In this document: positions 50,298 to 60,329 of the stretch, one piece after another
Layout of the letters: each line of letters begins with the position of its first letter
Position numbering within the stretch: the first letter of the stretch is position 1
Assembly (NCBI GenBank): GCA_049975425.1
Contig: JBNGDI010000017.1
Span: 5,792-69,791 of the forward strand
DNA from: HyVt-105 sp049975425
GTDB taxonomy: Bacteria; Bacteroidota; Bacteroidia; Bacteroidales; VadinHA17
Reading direction: 5' to 3'
DNA length: 64,000 nt
Made by a program: the position numbers and the translations under genes
The notes under the pieces: generated by a model
What the model saw: the letters and a program-made list of their open reading frames with translations, nothing else
Told to the model about the DNA's origin: nothing
The model's database searches: none

Positions 50298-51548
50298 ATG
50301 TTCTATTACCTGTTCGAATATCTTGAAAAACTAAATGTGCCGGGAGCCGGAGTCTACCAGTACATTTCCTTCCGTTCGGCCATGGCCGTGATCACCTCGC
50401 TGATCATTTCCCTGCTTTTCGGGAAAAGGATCATTTGTTTCCTGCAGCGGAAACAAATCGGGGAAACCATTCGTGACCTGGGCCTGGAGGGGCAGTATGC
50501 CAAACAGGGAACTCCCAGCATGGGCGGATTGATCATTCTGGCTTCGATCATCATACCCACCCTGTTGTTCGGTGATCTAAGCAATGTATATGTGATCCTG
50601 ATGCTGGTTACCACTTTCTGGATGGGACTGGTTGGATTCGCAGATGATTATATCAAAATATTCAGACACAATAAAAAAGGACTGGCAGCGAAGTTTAAAA
50701 TCCTTGGCCAGGTGGTACTTGGATTGATCGTGGGAATTACCATGTATACCTCTGACCAGGTAGTGGTGCGTGAAAGGCTCCCGGTGAGCGAAACGCCGCC
50801 ACAAACCCTGGAAGAAAGCCACCGCCGGATGGATGAGCGGGACCGGACACTGCAGACAAGGGATATCAAGTCGACCATTACCACCATCCCGTTTGTCAAA
50901 AACAATGAGTTCGATTACGCCTGGTTGGTGGGTTTTCTGGGTAAGCATAAACAGCAATGGGCCTGGGTAGTTTTTGTAGTGATGGTGATCCTGATCGTTA
51001 CCGCTGTATCGAACGGGGCCAATATGACCGACGGACTGGATGGCCTGGCGACAGGCACTTCGGCCATAATGGGAACTACCCTGGGTGTGCTTGCCTACCT
51101 TTCGGGGAATATCATATATGCCGATTACCTCAATATCATGTACATTCCCTATACCGGGGAACTGGTGATTTTTATGAGCGCTTTCATTGGTGCCGCTATA
51201 GGGTTCCTATGGTACAATTCTTATCCGGCACAGGTATTTATGGGCGATACGGGAAGTCTGGCCCTGGGGGGTATCATTGCCGTGTTTGCCATTGTGATCA
51301 GGAAAGAATTGCTCATACCCATTCTCTGCGGAATATTCCTGATGGAAAACCTGTCGGTGGTAATCCAGGTGTGGTACTTTAAATATACCCGAAGGAAATA
51401 CGGGGCAGGACGCCGGGTATTCAAAATGGCGCCCCTGCATCATCATTACCAGATGAAAGGTTATCCCGAACCCAAAATTGTGACCCGTTTCTGGATTGTG
51501 GGGATTTTGCTGGCCGTCATAACCATTGTTACACTGAAGATCAGATAA
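50298..51548 (+). CDS. mraY: Phospho-MurNAc-pentapeptide transferase
   Basis: 416 residues, about 55 longer than the Escherichia coli enzyme because of an insertion at about 155-205 that is rich in Arg, Glu and Asp (EESHRRMDERDRTLQTRD), which I have seen in other Bacteroidota MraY. Makes lipid I at the inner membrane. The family motifs are GTPSMGG, the catalytic VGFADDYIKIF, NMTDGLDGLATG, and the C-terminal APLHHHYQMKG. About ten membrane helices. Confidence 0.96.
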   Translation: MFYYLFEYLEKLNVPGAGVYQYISFRSAMAVITSLIISLLFGKRIICFLQRKQIGETIRDLGLEGQYAKQGTPSMGGLIILASIIIPTLLFGDLSNVYVILMLVTTFWMGLVGFADDYIKIFRHNKKGLAAKFKILGQVVLGLIVGITMYTSDQVVVRERLPVSETPPQTLEESHRRMDERDRTLQTRDIKSTITTIPFVKNNEFDYAWLVGFLGKHKQQWAWVVFVVMVILIVTAVSNGANMTDGLDGLATGTSAIMGTTLGVLAYLSGNIIYADYLNIMYIPYTGELVIFMSAFIGAAIGFLWYNSYPAQVFMGDTGSLALGGIIAVFAIVIRKELLIPILCGIFLMENLSVVIQVWYFKYTRRKYGAGRRVFKMAPLHHHYQMKGYPEPKIVTRFWIVGILLAVITIVTLKIR

Positions 51549-51559
51549 TAAGAAAAAAC

Positions 51560-52897
51560 ATGCCTGAAAAGATCGCCATACTGGGTGCAGGAGAAAGCGG
51601 AACGGGAACAGCCGTGTTGGCCTCCATGAAGGGGTACAGGGTATGGGTGTCCGATCAGGGGACCTTACGTGATCGATACAGAAAAATTCTGATTGAAAAT
51701 GATATTCCCTTTGAAGAAGGAAAACATACATCCGGGAAAATCCTTGATGCCGACCTGGTTATGAAAAGCCCGGGGATTCCCGATTCGGCTGAATTGGTGC
51801 AAAAAATCAGGGCCGAAGGGATACCGGTGGTCTCCGAGATTGAATTTGCGGCCCGTTTTACGGATGCTACCCTGATCGGGATTACCGGAAGCAACGGGAA
51901 AACCACCACAACCTGCCTTACCTGGCATATTCTGAACAAAGCGGGCTTGAATGTGGCCCTGGCAGGGAATGTGGGTCGTAGCTTTGCAGGGCTGGTGGCA
52001 GGGAAGGCCTTTGATTACTATGTTATTGAACTGAGCAGTTTCCAGCTGGACGATACATCTCATTTCCGACCACACCTGGCTGTGATCATGAATATTACCC
52101 CCGACCATCTCGACCGGTACGGCTATAACATGCAGCACTATGTTGATTCGAAATTCCGGATTATCAGGAACCAGACCTCTTCCGATCATCTTATATATTG
52201 CCGGGACGATGCGGTGATAAGAAGGGAGCTTGAAACCAGAAAACCGCACATGCAGATGCATCCTTTTTCCATCAGGGAAAGGCTGGAAAACGGTGCCTGG
52301 CTGGAAGAGGATATTCTCCGAATAAGTAACCTAAATCAATCATTTGATATGACCATACACGATCTTGCATTAATGGGACATCACAATGTGTATAATTCGA
52401 TGGCGGCGGGTATTGCCGCCCAGATACTGAACATCAGGAAAGAAACAATCCGTGAAAGCCTTTCCGATTTTCAGGGCGTTGAACACAGGCTTGAAAAGGT
52501 GATCAGCGTGCACGGCATTGAATTCATCAACGATTCGAAAGCCACCAATGTGAATTCCACCTGGTATGCTCTGGAAAGCATATCCACGCCTGTGGTGTGG
52601 ATAGCCGGAGGGGTGGATAAGGGGAATGACTATGCACCGCTGAAAGACCTGGTGAAAGAAAAGGTCAGGGCTATAGTATGCCTGGGAAAGGATAACTCAA
52701 GTATACACCGGGCTTTTGAAGGCCTTGTTCCTACCATAGTGGATACCTCGTCGATGCAGGAAGCAGTTCAGGCGGCCTATTACCTGGCCCACAAGGAGGA
52801 AACTGTTCTGCTGTCTCCGGCCTGTGCCAGTTTTGACCTGTTTGAAAACTATGAGGACCGTGGACGGCAGTTTAAACAGGCTGTAAGGAATCTGTAA
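51560..52897 (+). CDS. murD: UDP-MurNAc-L-Ala:D-Glu ligase
   Basis: 445 residues. Adds D-glutamate to UDP-MurNAc-L-Ala. N-terminal Rossmann-like UDP domain (ILGAGESGTGTA), ATP site GITGSNGKTTTT near residue 113, NITPDHLDRYGYNMQHYVDSK (landmarks), and the C-terminal domain with HRLEKVISVHGIEFINDSKATN. Eleven bp after mraY in the operon. Confidence 0.96.
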   Translation: MPEKIAILGAGESGTGTAVLASMKGYRVWVSDQGTLRDRYRKILIENDIPFEEGKHTSGKILDADLVMKSPGIPDSAELVQKIRAEGIPVVSEIEFAARFTDATLIGITGSNGKTTTTCLTWHILNKAGLNVALAGNVGRSFAGLVAGKAFDYYVIELSSFQLDDTSHFRPHLAVIMNITPDHLDRYGYNMQHYVDSKFRIIRNQTSSDHLIYCRDDAVIRRELETRKPHMQMHPFSIRERLENGAWLEEDILRISNLNQSFDMTIHDLALMGHHNVYNSMAAGIAAQILNIRKETIRESLSDFQGVEHRLEKVISVHGIEFINDSKATNVNSTWYALESISTPVVWIAGGVDKGNDYAPLKDLVKEKVRAIVCLGKDNSSIHRAFEGLVPTIVDTSSMQEAVQAAYYLAHKEETVLLSPACASFDLFENYEDRGRQFKQAVRNL

Positions 52898-52910
52898 AAA
52901 TAACCGGGCT

Positions 52911-54095
52911 ATGAGTGAGGGAATCAGGAAATATTTTCAGGGTGACCGGGTGATATGGGCAGTTATTATTGTTCTGTCCATCTTCTCCTTGCTGGCCGTG
53001 TACAGTTCCACCGGAACCCTTGCCTACCGGAAAATGGGCGGCAATACCCTGTATTTCCTGATCAGGCATGGCCTGATCCTGGGAATTGGCATACTTATCA
53101 TATTCGTCACACATATGATTCCCTATAAATACTATTTCAGGTTGTCTCAGTTGTTTCTTTATCTGGTGGTTCCCCTTCTGTTCCTGACCCTGCTGATCGG
53201 GACCAGCCTGAACCAGGCTGCCCGGTGGCTGACCCTTCCCGGGCTGGGGATCACCATCCAGACATCCGATTTTGCCAAGCTGGCTCTTATTATGTATACG
53301 GCCAGAATGCTTTCCCTCAAGCAGGACAGGATAAAAAGTTACAGAGAAGCCTTTATACCGCTTATTGTACCAGTTGTGCTGGTGTGCATGCTGATCTTGC
53401 CTGCAAACCTTTCCACCTCGCTTATCCTGTTTGCCACATGCATGGTGCTGATGTTTATCGGCAGGGTCAGGATCCGTCATCTTCTGGCATTTGCCGGTAT
53501 CGGTGTGCTGGCTATTGGGTTGTTCATTACTACCACCATGCTGCTCGACAAGGAGGGCAGGGTCGGTACCTGGAGGCACCGTGTGGAACAGTTTATCCGG
53601 CCCGGTGGCGAAGAAGGGTACCAGGTGGAACAGGCAAAAATTGCCATCGCTACCGGAGGATTGTTCGGAGTGAAACCCGGCAAAAGTGTTCAGAGGAACT
53701 TCCTTCCCCATCCTTACTCCGATTTTATTTATGCCATCATTATTGAAGAATACGGCCTGATTTTCGGGGGAATCCCCATTATGCTGGCATACCTTATTTT
53801 ACTATTCAGGGCAGGAGTAATTGTGAGAAAGGCTAACCGGACCTTCCCTGCTTTTCTGGCTATTGGCCTGACACTGAGCATTGTTATACAGGCTGTGGTG
53901 AATATGGGGGTGGCGGTTAATCTGTTTCCTGTTACCGGACAGAACCTGCCCATGGTCAGTATGGGTGGCTCCTCACTTTTGTTTACCGGAGTTTCCCTGG
54001 GCATTATTCTCAGTGTGAGCCGGGGAGTGGAGAAGGAATTGGAGGAAATGGAAAAAACAGAAGATTCAACAGAATCAGATGAACAGGAAGCCTAA
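52911..54095 (+). CDS. ftsW: Septal peptidoglycan polymerase FtsW
   Basis: 394 residues, ten or so membrane helices. SEDS-family glycosyltransferase that works with FtsI. Signature segments are STGTLAYRKMGGN, NQAARWLTLPGLGITIQTSDFAK (landmarks), the catalytic-region PHPYSDFIYAIIIEEYGLI, and NLFPVTGQNLPMVSMGGSS. The end overlaps murG by 17 bp. Confidence 0.96.
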   Translation: MSEGIRKYFQGDRVIWAVIIVLSIFSLLAVYSSTGTLAYRKMGGNTLYFLIRHGLILGIGILIIFVTHMIPYKYYFRLSQLFLYLVVPLLFLTLLIGTSLNQAARWLTLPGLGITIQTSDFAKLALIMYTARMLSLKQDRIKSYREAFIPLIVPVVLVCMLILPANLSTSLILFATCMVLMFIGRVRIRHLLAFAGIGVLAIGLFITTTMLLDKEGRVGTWRHRVEQFIRPGGEEGYQVEQAKIAIATGGLFGVKPGKSVQRNFLPHPYSDFIYAIIIEEYGLIFGGIPIMLAYLILLFRAGVIVRKANRTFPAFLAIGLTLSIVIQAVVNMGVAVNLFPVTGQNLPMVSMGGSSLLFTGVSLGIILSVSRGVEKELEEMEKTEDSTESDEQEA

Positions 54096-55194
54096 AATAT
54101 TGATTAGCGGTGGAGGAACAGGGGGCCATGTGTTCCCGGCTATATCCATTGCCCATGCCCTGAAGCAGGTGGCTCCCGGCGCGGAGATCCTGTTTGTGGG
54201 AGCTGAGGGTAGGATGGAAATGGATAAAGTGCCGGCGGCTGGTTACCGTATTGTGGGTCTTCCGGTTAGAGGCTTTCACAGAAAAGAGGTATGGAAAAAT
54301 GTCAATACCCTTGTGAAGCTGGCCAGGAGCCTGAGCAGGGCCGATTACGTGCTCAGGGAGTTTGCTCCTGATGTGGTGGTGGGTGTGGGGGGATATGCAA
54401 GCGGCCCTGTTTTGAGAAGGGCGCAGGCCAGAGGGATTCCTACCCTGATCCAGGAACAGAATTCCTATGCCGGGCTGACCAATAAATGGCTGGCTTCCCG
54501 GGCACATAAAATATGTGTTGCCTGGGAGGGGATGGAAAAATATTTTCCGGCTGACAGGATTCTGATAACCGGCAATCCTGTGCGCCAGGATATTATTGAT
54601 ATGGAAGGGAAAAGAGAAGAAGGCCTTTCGGTATTCGGCTTCAGGGCGAGCAGCCCGGTGGTATTGGTCCTGGGAGGAAGCCAGGGGGCCGGAACAATCA
54701 ACCGGGCCTTGCTGGCAGGTTATCGTTCCCTGCTGGATGCGGGATATCAGCTGCTCTGGCAGACGGGGAGCCTGTATCTTGATACCGTACGCGAAGAAAC
54801 CGGAATAGAATTGCCGGCTGGATTGGTGATTACCGATTTCATTGCCCGGATGGATCTGGCTTATGCCGTGGCCGGATTGATCGTTTCCCGGGCCGGGGCG
54901 GGAACCCTTTCGGAACTTTGCCTGGCTGGCAAACCGGTAATTCTGGTTCCTTCACCCAACGTGGCCGGTGATCATCAGACACACAACGCCATGGCCCTGG
55001 TAAGCAGAAAAGCAGCCAGAATGATCCCCGACACCGAAGCGGAAAAAACCCTGATCAAATCATGCCTGGGCCTGTTGGCCGACAGGGTGGCACGTGAGGA
55101 ACTGGCTGTGAACATAAAGGAAATGGCCCGGCCTGAAGCGGCCAGGCAGATTGCCGAAGAAGTATTGAAACTGGTCAAAACGGAGAAAGAGTGA
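54079..55194 (+). CDS. murG: UDP-GlcNAc transferase MurG
   Basis: 371 residues. Adds GlcNAc to lipid I to make lipid II at the membrane surface. The glycine-rich loop ISGGGTGGHVFPAISIA is at the N-terminus, GGYASGPV and QEQNSYAGLTNK follow, and the UDP-binding domain has GGSQGAGTINRAL and VSRAGAGTLSELCLAGKP. Starts within the ftsW coding region by 17 bp, which favours coupled translation. Confidence 0.97.
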   Translation: MNRKPKILISGGGTGGHVFPAISIAHALKQVAPGAEILFVGAEGRMEMDKVPAAGYRIVGLPVRGFHRKEVWKNVNTLVKLARSLSRADYVLREFAPDVVVGVGGYASGPVLRRAQARGIPTLIQEQNSYAGLTNKWLASRAHKICVAWEGMEKYFPADRILITGNPVRQDIIDMEGKREEGLSVFGFRASSPVVLVLGGSQGAGTINRALLAGYRSLLDAGYQLLWQTGSLYLDTVREETGIELPAGLVITDFIARMDLAYAVAGLIVSRAGAGTLSELCLAGKPVILVPSPNVAGDHQTHNAMALVSRKAARMIPDTEAEKTLIKSCLGLLADRVAREELAVNIKEMARPEAARQIAEEVLKLVKTEKE

Positions 55195-56579
55195 TCGACC
55201 TGAACCACATAAAACGGATATATTTCCTTGGTGCAGGAGGTATCGGGATGAGCGCCCTGGCACGTTACATGCACCACATTGGAAAAGAAGTGGCAGGTTA
55301 CGACAGAACCTGTACTCCATTAACCATGGAACTTACCGGGGAAGGCATTCCGGTACATTATTCCGATGATCCGGCCCTGATCCCGCAGTCATTCAGGGAT
55401 AAGGAAAACACACTGGTGGTGTACACCCCTGCCCTGCCAGGCACACATACCGAACTGAACTATTTCAAAAAGGCCGGATTCTGCCTTATGAAAAGAGCCG
55501 AACTGCTGGGGGAAGTCAGCAAAGGAAGACCTTCCGTGGCTGTGGCCGGGACCCACGGGAAAACCTCGGTGTCAACCCTTTTGGCCCACCTGTTATCCAA
55601 AACGGAAAATGGTTGCACGGCTTTCCTGGGCGGGATATCAAAAAATTACGGCAACAACCTGATAATGACCGGACAGAACCCCTGGTTCGTGCTTGAAGCC
55701 GATGAGTTCGACCGCTCCTTTCTGCGCCTCTACCCTGCCCATGCTGTGGTTACCTCTATGGATGCCGACCATCTTGATATCTATGGGGACTACAGGCATA
55801 TGCAACAGGCTTTTAATGAATTTGTATCCCACCTTCCACCCGGGGGAATCCTGTTGATGAAAAATGGATTGCCTGTGGATTATCCCGAAGGGATCAGAAA
55901 ATATACATACAGCGTAAAAGAAGATGCCGATTTTACACCGGAAAACCGGCAGTATAAAAAAGGAAAGTGGAGTTTCGACCTGAAAACACCCGGAGGCCGG
56001 ATCCCTCGTCTGATGTCCGGGAGTCCGGGGAAGGCCGGCCTGGGAAATGCCGTGGCCTCGGCGGCTATGGCCTGGCTGCTGGGTGCAGGAATGGATGAGT
56101 TGAAAAGTGGTCTGGAGTCTTTCGAGGGGGTGAAAAGAAGATTCGACTTTCATATACGTACCGCTGATGTGGTGTATATGGATGATTACGCACATCACCC
56201 CGAAGAGCTGAAAGCCTGCATCGAAGCGGTAAGGGAATCATTTCCGGGCAGAAAAATAACAGGTATTTTCCAGCCGCACCTGTACACCCGTACACGCGAC
56301 TTTGCAACGGATTTTGCCCGAAGTCTGGATTTGCTGGACACCTGCATCCTGTTAGATATATATCCGGCAAGGGAAGAGCCTTTGCCAGGCATCACAGCCG
56401 ATACTATCAGGCAGTACATGCGAACCCCCGGGGCAGTAATTCGTTGCAGAAAAGAAGACATTATCCCTGCCCTGGAGCCGCTCGACCTCGAGGTGTTGCT
56501 TACACTGGGGGCCGGAGATATTGACACCCTGGTAACGGAAATAAAAAAGTGGTTGCAGAAACGGTTTGAACTGTTATGA
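55191..56579 (+). CDS. murC: UDP-MurNAc:L-Ala ligase
   Basis: 462 residues with a GTG start at 55191, which overlaps the murG stop (GTGA). Adds L-alanine to UDP-MurNAc. YFLGAGGIGMSALARYM at the N-terminus, ATP site VAVAGTHGKTSVSTLLAHL near residue 120, LEADEFDRSFLRL, and DDYAHHPEELKACIEA near 330. All family motifs are present. Confidence 0.96.
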   Translation: MIDLNHIKRIYFLGAGGIGMSALARYMHHIGKEVAGYDRTCTPLTMELTGEGIPVHYSDDPALIPQSFRDKENTLVVYTPALPGTHTELNYFKKAGFCLMKRAELLGEVSKGRPSVAVAGTHGKTSVSTLLAHLLSKTENGCTAFLGGISKNYGNNLIMTGQNPWFVLEADEFDRSFLRLYPAHAVVTSMDADHLDIYGDYRHMQQAFNEFVSHLPPGGILLMKNGLPVDYPEGIRKYTYSVKEDADFTPENRQYKKGKWSFDLKTPGGRIPRLMSGSPGKAGLGNAVASAAMAWLLGAGMDELKSGLESFEGVKRRFDFHIRTADVVYMDDYAHHPEELKACIEAVRESFPGRKITGIFQPHLYTRTRDFATDFARSLDLLDTCILLDIYPAREEPLPGITADTIRQYMRTPGAVIRCRKEDIIPALEPLDLEVLLTLGAGDIDTLVTEIKKWLQKRFELL

Positions 56580-57367
56580 TGCAAAGGATCTGGAAAAAAA
56601 TACGGTACTGGATATTCTGGCTGGGCCTCCTGGCATACTCCCTGCTGGTGATGTCTGCCGTATCGGCCTATGAAAGGAAAATCCCCTGCCAGGTATTGCG
56701 GGTTATTGTGAAAGACAGTGTTGAGCTACGCTTTGTGGAACGCAGGGAGGTCGGTAAAAAGTTGCTGAACGAACAAACCGGTCTGCTTGGTGCTTCTCTC
56801 AGCCTGATCAATACCCATGAAATTGAAAAAGGAGTGGAAATGCATCCTTTTGTCAGAAAGGCAGAAGCCTATACCACTTCCGAGGGAGTGCTCAGGGTTG
56901 AGATTACCCAGCGTAAACCGGTACTTCGTCTGATTTATCCTTCCCAGAGGAGTATGTATCTTGACCGGGAAGGTTTCCTGGTGCCCTGCGCAGATATAAA
57001 ACCTGCCCATACACTGGTCTGCAACGGTCATCTGCCCGACCCCGGTACGGTCCGTTCGGCCACTCAGATTGATTCGCTGAAGAACGCTTCCTGGTACCGC
57101 CAGTTGTATGATATGGCTTTGTTCATCGCCGAAAATGAATTCTGGAGCGCCCAGTTTGAACAGGTGTATGTCAGGCCTGACCTGGAAGTGGAACTTGTAC
57201 CGCGGGTCGGGGCCCACATGATTATGCTGGGATCACTGGAAAACTACCGCGGCAAGCTGCACAAACTGATGGTGCTTTACAGGGAAGGCCTCAGCCGTGT
57301 GGGCTGGAATCAATATGAATGGATCAATTTGAATTATAAAGATCAGGTAATCTGCACAAAAAAATAA
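56576..57367 (+). CDS. ftsQ: Cell-division protein FtsQ
   Basis: 263 residues. One N-terminal membrane helix (about 12-32), then a periplasmic region with POTRA-like and FtsQ domains: VEMHPFVRKAEAYTTSEG, ITQRKPVLRLIYPSQRSMYLDREG (landmarks RKPVLRL) and LHKLMVLYREGLSRVGWNQY near the end. Bridges early and late divisome parts. It overlaps murC by 4 bp (ATGA) and precedes ftsA by 4 bp. Confidence 0.93.
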   Translation: MMQRIWKKIRYWIFWLGLLAYSLLVMSAVSAYERKIPCQVLRVIVKDSVELRFVERREVGKKLLNEQTGLLGASLSLINTHEIEKGVEMHPFVRKAEAYTTSEGVLRVEITQRKPVLRLIYPSQRSMYLDREGFLVPCADIKPAHTLVCNGHLPDPGTVRSATQIDSLKNASWYRQLYDMALFIAENEFWSAQFEQVYVRPDLEVELVPRVGAHMIMLGSLENYRGKLHKLMVLYREGLSRVGWNQYEWINLNYKDQVICTKK

Positions 57368-57371
57368 TATT

Positions 57372-58676
57372 ATGAGCAACAGAAAAAACGACTATGTAGC
57401 CGCCATTGACATTGGCACGACAAAAATTGTTGCCATTGTCGGGAGGAAAAACGAACAGGGGAAACTCGATGTGCTGGGTATGGCCAAAACACCCTCGAAA
57501 GGAGTAAAAAGGGGAGTGGTCCTCAATATCGAGGAAACCGTACATGCCATCCGTACGGTGGTGGAAGAAGCCCAGGCCAAATCGGGCGTCAAATTCGGGA
57601 ATGTTTTTGTGGGAATTGCCGGACAGCACATCCGCAGTGTACGCAACCGGGGATATATCAACCGTGATCCCGACCAGGAAGAGATCAGCCGCGAGGATAT
57701 CATAGCCCTGATTGATGACATGCGGAAAATCCATGTGGATGTGGGTGAGGAGATTATCCATGTACTTCCCCAGGATTTCATTGTGGATAATGAAACCGGA
57801 GTGAAAAATCCTGTGGGGATGTCGGGCCACAGGCTGGAAGGAAATTTTCATATTGTGATCGGACAAACCGCTTCCGCCAGGAATATTGAGAAGTGCGTGC
57901 GAAAGGTGGGCCTGAATATTCACCAACTGGTTCTGGAGCCTCTGGCCTCTGCCGAGGCGGTATTGACCGATGACGAGAAAGAAGCCGGTGTGGCTCTGGT
58001 GGATATCGGAGGTGGAACGACCGATATCGCCGTGTATTATGACAATGTGATCAGGCATACGGCCGTAATCCCCTTTGGTGGAAATGTAGTGACAAACGAT
58101 ATCAAGGAGGGCTGTTCCATCCTGTTGCGTCAGGCAGAATCCCTGAAAATGCAGTTCGGATCGGCCCTGGGCGATATTGCCCAGGATGACAAGGTTGTCA
58201 CCATCCCGGGGATTAGCGGCAGGGAACCCAAGGAGATCTCCTTTAAAAGCCTGGCATATATTATCCAGTCGAGAATGGAAGAGATCATCGATGCCGTAAC
58301 CTTTGAAATTGAAAGTTCGGGTTATCTTGATAAGCTGGCTGCGGGAATGGTGCTTACCGGTGGCGGCGCCCTGCTGAGACATCTGTCTCAGCTGGTGAAG
58401 TTCCGTACCGGCCTGGATGTCAGAGTGGGGCTTCCCAACGAACAACTGGCAGGCGATGCCGACCAGGAGGTCAACCAGCCAATGTATTCAACCAGTGTGG
58501 GACTGGTGCTGAAAGGGTATGAAATCCTGGAACAGCAACAACAAAGGAGCCGGATGACAGACGAAGAAACCGAAGAGCAGGAAGCCGGAGAGGAAACTCC
58601 CGTCAGGAAAGGATTGATAGAAACCCTGAAGAGCGCCTTTACCGATATGTTCGAGGAAAAAGGCGCCAGCATGTAA
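57372..58676 (+). CDS. ftsA: Cell-division protein FtsA
   Basis: 434 residues. Actin-like ATPase that tethers FtsZ to the membrane. Phosphate loops in AAIDIGTTKIVAIVG and VALVDIGGGTTDIAVY, adenosine loop in GMVLTGGGALLRHL. The 1C domain with GHRLEGNFHIVIG lies in between. The conserved C-terminal amphipathic helix (LIETLKSAFTDMFEEKG) that inserts into the membrane is intact, after an acidic Glu/Gln linker. Confidence 0.96.
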   Translation: MSNRKNDYVAAIDIGTTKIVAIVGRKNEQGKLDVLGMAKTPSKGVKRGVVLNIEETVHAIRTVVEEAQAKSGVKFGNVFVGIAGQHIRSVRNRGYINRDPDQEEISREDIIALIDDMRKIHVDVGEEIIHVLPQDFIVDNETGVKNPVGMSGHRLEGNFHIVIGQTASARNIEKCVRKVGLNIHQLVLEPLASAEAVLTDDEKEAGVALVDIGGGTTDIAVYYDNVIRHTAVIPFGGNVVTNDIKEGCSILLRQAESLKMQFGSALGDIAQDDKVVTIPGISGREPKEISFKSLAYIIQSRMEEIIDAVTFEIESSGYLDKLAAGMVLTGGGALLRHLSQLVKFRTGLDVRVGLPNEQLAGDADQEVNQPMYSTSVGLVLKGYEILEQQQQRSRMTDEETEEQEAGEETPVRKGLIETLKSAFTDMFEEKGASM

Positions 58677-58723
58677 CCAACCAGGAATGTATTGAAGAGA
58701 AACCCCCGAAAAAATGAATAACC

Positions 58724-60190
58724 ATGGCCGAAGAATTAATGAATTTTGATCTTCCCCACAACAAGGCTTCCATCATCAAAGTGATAGGCGTTGGAGGTGG
58801 AGGAAACAACGCGGTGAACCATATGTACCGTCAGGGGATCAAGGATGTGGATTTTGTGGTATGTAATACCGATGCACAGGCTCTGCTGAACAGTCCGGTC
58901 CCTGTAAAAATCCAGATCGGTGAATCCCTTACCGAAGGAAGAGGGGCAGGCAACAAACCCGAAATAGGACGCCAGGCCGCCCTGGAAAATATTGACGACG
59001 TGATGGAAGCCCTCGGATCGAATACCCGTATGGTTTTCGTTACTGCCGGTATGGGCGGAGGAACCGGTACCGGTGCAGCCCCGGTCATTGCCAAAGCTAC
59101 CCGGGAAGCCGGGATCCTTACGGTGGCTATTGTGACCATCCCGTTCAGGTTTGAGGGGCATACGCGTATCCAACAGGCCATTGAAGGGATCAATGAACTG
59201 CGTCCCCACGTGGATTCTCTCCTGGTGATCAACAATGAAAAGCTGCGTGAAATTTATGGCGATCTGAAGCTTTCCCAGGCTTTTGCCCGGGCCGACGATG
59301 TGCTTGCCAGAGCAGCCCGGGGGATTGCCGAGATCATTACCGTGCATGGCTATATCAACGTCGATTTTGCCGATGTGGAAACAGTTATGACCAACAGCGG
59401 CGTGGCTATTATGGGGTCGGGGATAGCTTCAGGCCAGGACCGCGCCATGAAATCCATTCAGGAAGCTGTCAGCTCTCCCCTGCTGAACAACAACGATATT
59501 ACTGGCGCCAGGAACGTGCTTCTGAATATTACATCGGGCGAAGATGAGATCAGTATGGACGAGGTAGGTGAGATTACCGATTACGTAACCGCCAGCATTG
59601 ACAAACAGGCCCAGGTGATCTGGGGAACCTGCATTGACCCGTCGCTTGGTGATGCCGTGCAGATAACCATTATTGCCACAGGTTTCGAGGCAAACAGCAT
59701 CCCCGAACTGTATGTCAGAAAGAAACCTACCGATGTTGTTATTCTGGAAGAGAAAAAGAACCTGGCCCCCGGCGATGAAACGGTTTTTACTATACGTGAC
59801 AGAAAAAAAGGAGAACGTCCGGAGAATATGCAGCGGTTTACCCAGCGGAGTATCGAATTCAAATATCCCGCCGCAGGCCGGAAAGAAAACAATGTACGTG
59901 TGGTGGATGATGAAGAAGAGATACCCGGAGAAGTCAGAAAATCAGCGGAAAGGATCAAAAAGCTAAAACAATCCCAGTCCCTGCTGAACGATAAGAACAA
60001 TCCGGCCGGCATGCAGGAAAATATCGACGAGCTGGAAAATGAACCTGCGTATATCAGGAAAAAAATACAGCTGGAAAAGCGCGAATCATCGGAGAGCGCC
60101 AAAGTATCACGATATTCTCTTTCTGAAGATGAAAAGGAAGAGATCAGGCTGAACCCCAACAATTCCTACTTGCACGACAATGTGGATTGA
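58724..60190 (+). CDS. ftsZ: Cell-division protein FtsZ
   Basis: 488 residues. Tubulin-like GTPase that forms the Z ring. N-terminal IKVIGVGGGGNNAVNHMY, the tubulin signature AGMGGGTGTGAAPVIA near residues 106-121, and the T7 region NVDFADVETVMTNSGVA. A charged linker of about 120 residues leads to a C-terminal peptide (LNPNNSYLHDNVD) typical of Bacteroidota. Last gene of the dcw operon; two stem-loops follow. Confidence 0.97.
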   Translation: MAEELMNFDLPHNKASIIKVIGVGGGGNNAVNHMYRQGIKDVDFVVCNTDAQALLNSPVPVKIQIGESLTEGRGAGNKPEIGRQAALENIDDVMEALGSNTRMVFVTAGMGGGTGTGAAPVIAKATREAGILTVAIVTIPFRFEGHTRIQQAIEGINELRPHVDSLLVINNEKLREIYGDLKLSQAFARADDVLARAARGIAEIITVHGYINVDFADVETVMTNSGVAIMGSGIASGQDRAMKSIQEAVSSPLLNNNDITGARNVLLNITSGEDEISMDEVGEITDYVTASIDKQAQVIWGTCIDPSLGDAVQITIIATGFEANSIPELYVRKKPTDVVILEEKKNLAPGDETVFTIRDRKKGERPENMQRFTQRSIEFKYPAAGRKENNVRVVDDEEEIPGEVRKSAERIKKLKQSQSLLNDKNNPAGMQENIDELENEPAYIRKKIQLEKRESSESAKVSRYSLSEDEKEEIRLNPNNSYLHDNVD

Positions 60191-60205
60191 ATGGGGCAGG
60201 ATAAA

Positions 60206-60231
60206 GGACAACAGGGGGGTTGTTCTTTTTT
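60206..60231 (+). terminator. Terminator after ftsZ
   Basis: A 7-bp stem with one G-T pair (GGACAAC 60206-60212 with GTTGTTC 60219-60225), a 6-nt loop and six T's, 15 bp after the ftsZ stop. Confidence 0.8.
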
Positions 60232-60253
60232 GCCGGTAATCCGGCAATGCTGA

Positions 60254-60283
60254 AAAAAAGAGGGGTGGTTGCCCCTCTTTTTT
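60254..60283. terminator. Bidirectional terminator between ftsZ and the foldase gene
   Basis: A 12-bp stem (60254-60265 with 60272-60283) with GGGG/CCCC core, 6-nt loop, and A and T flanks. It serves as back-up for ftsZ and as terminator for the convergent foldase gene. Confidence 0.85.
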
Positions 60284-60329
60284 GATGTTTTGCTCTGAGG
60301 GGGGTACCCCCCAGGATTAATCCCATGTA

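Noticed and set aside
57324..58445. A 373-codon open frame antisense to ftsA
   Set aside because: It lies fully opposite a secure ftsA gene, has no recognisable domain, and arises from codon bias in the sense gene.
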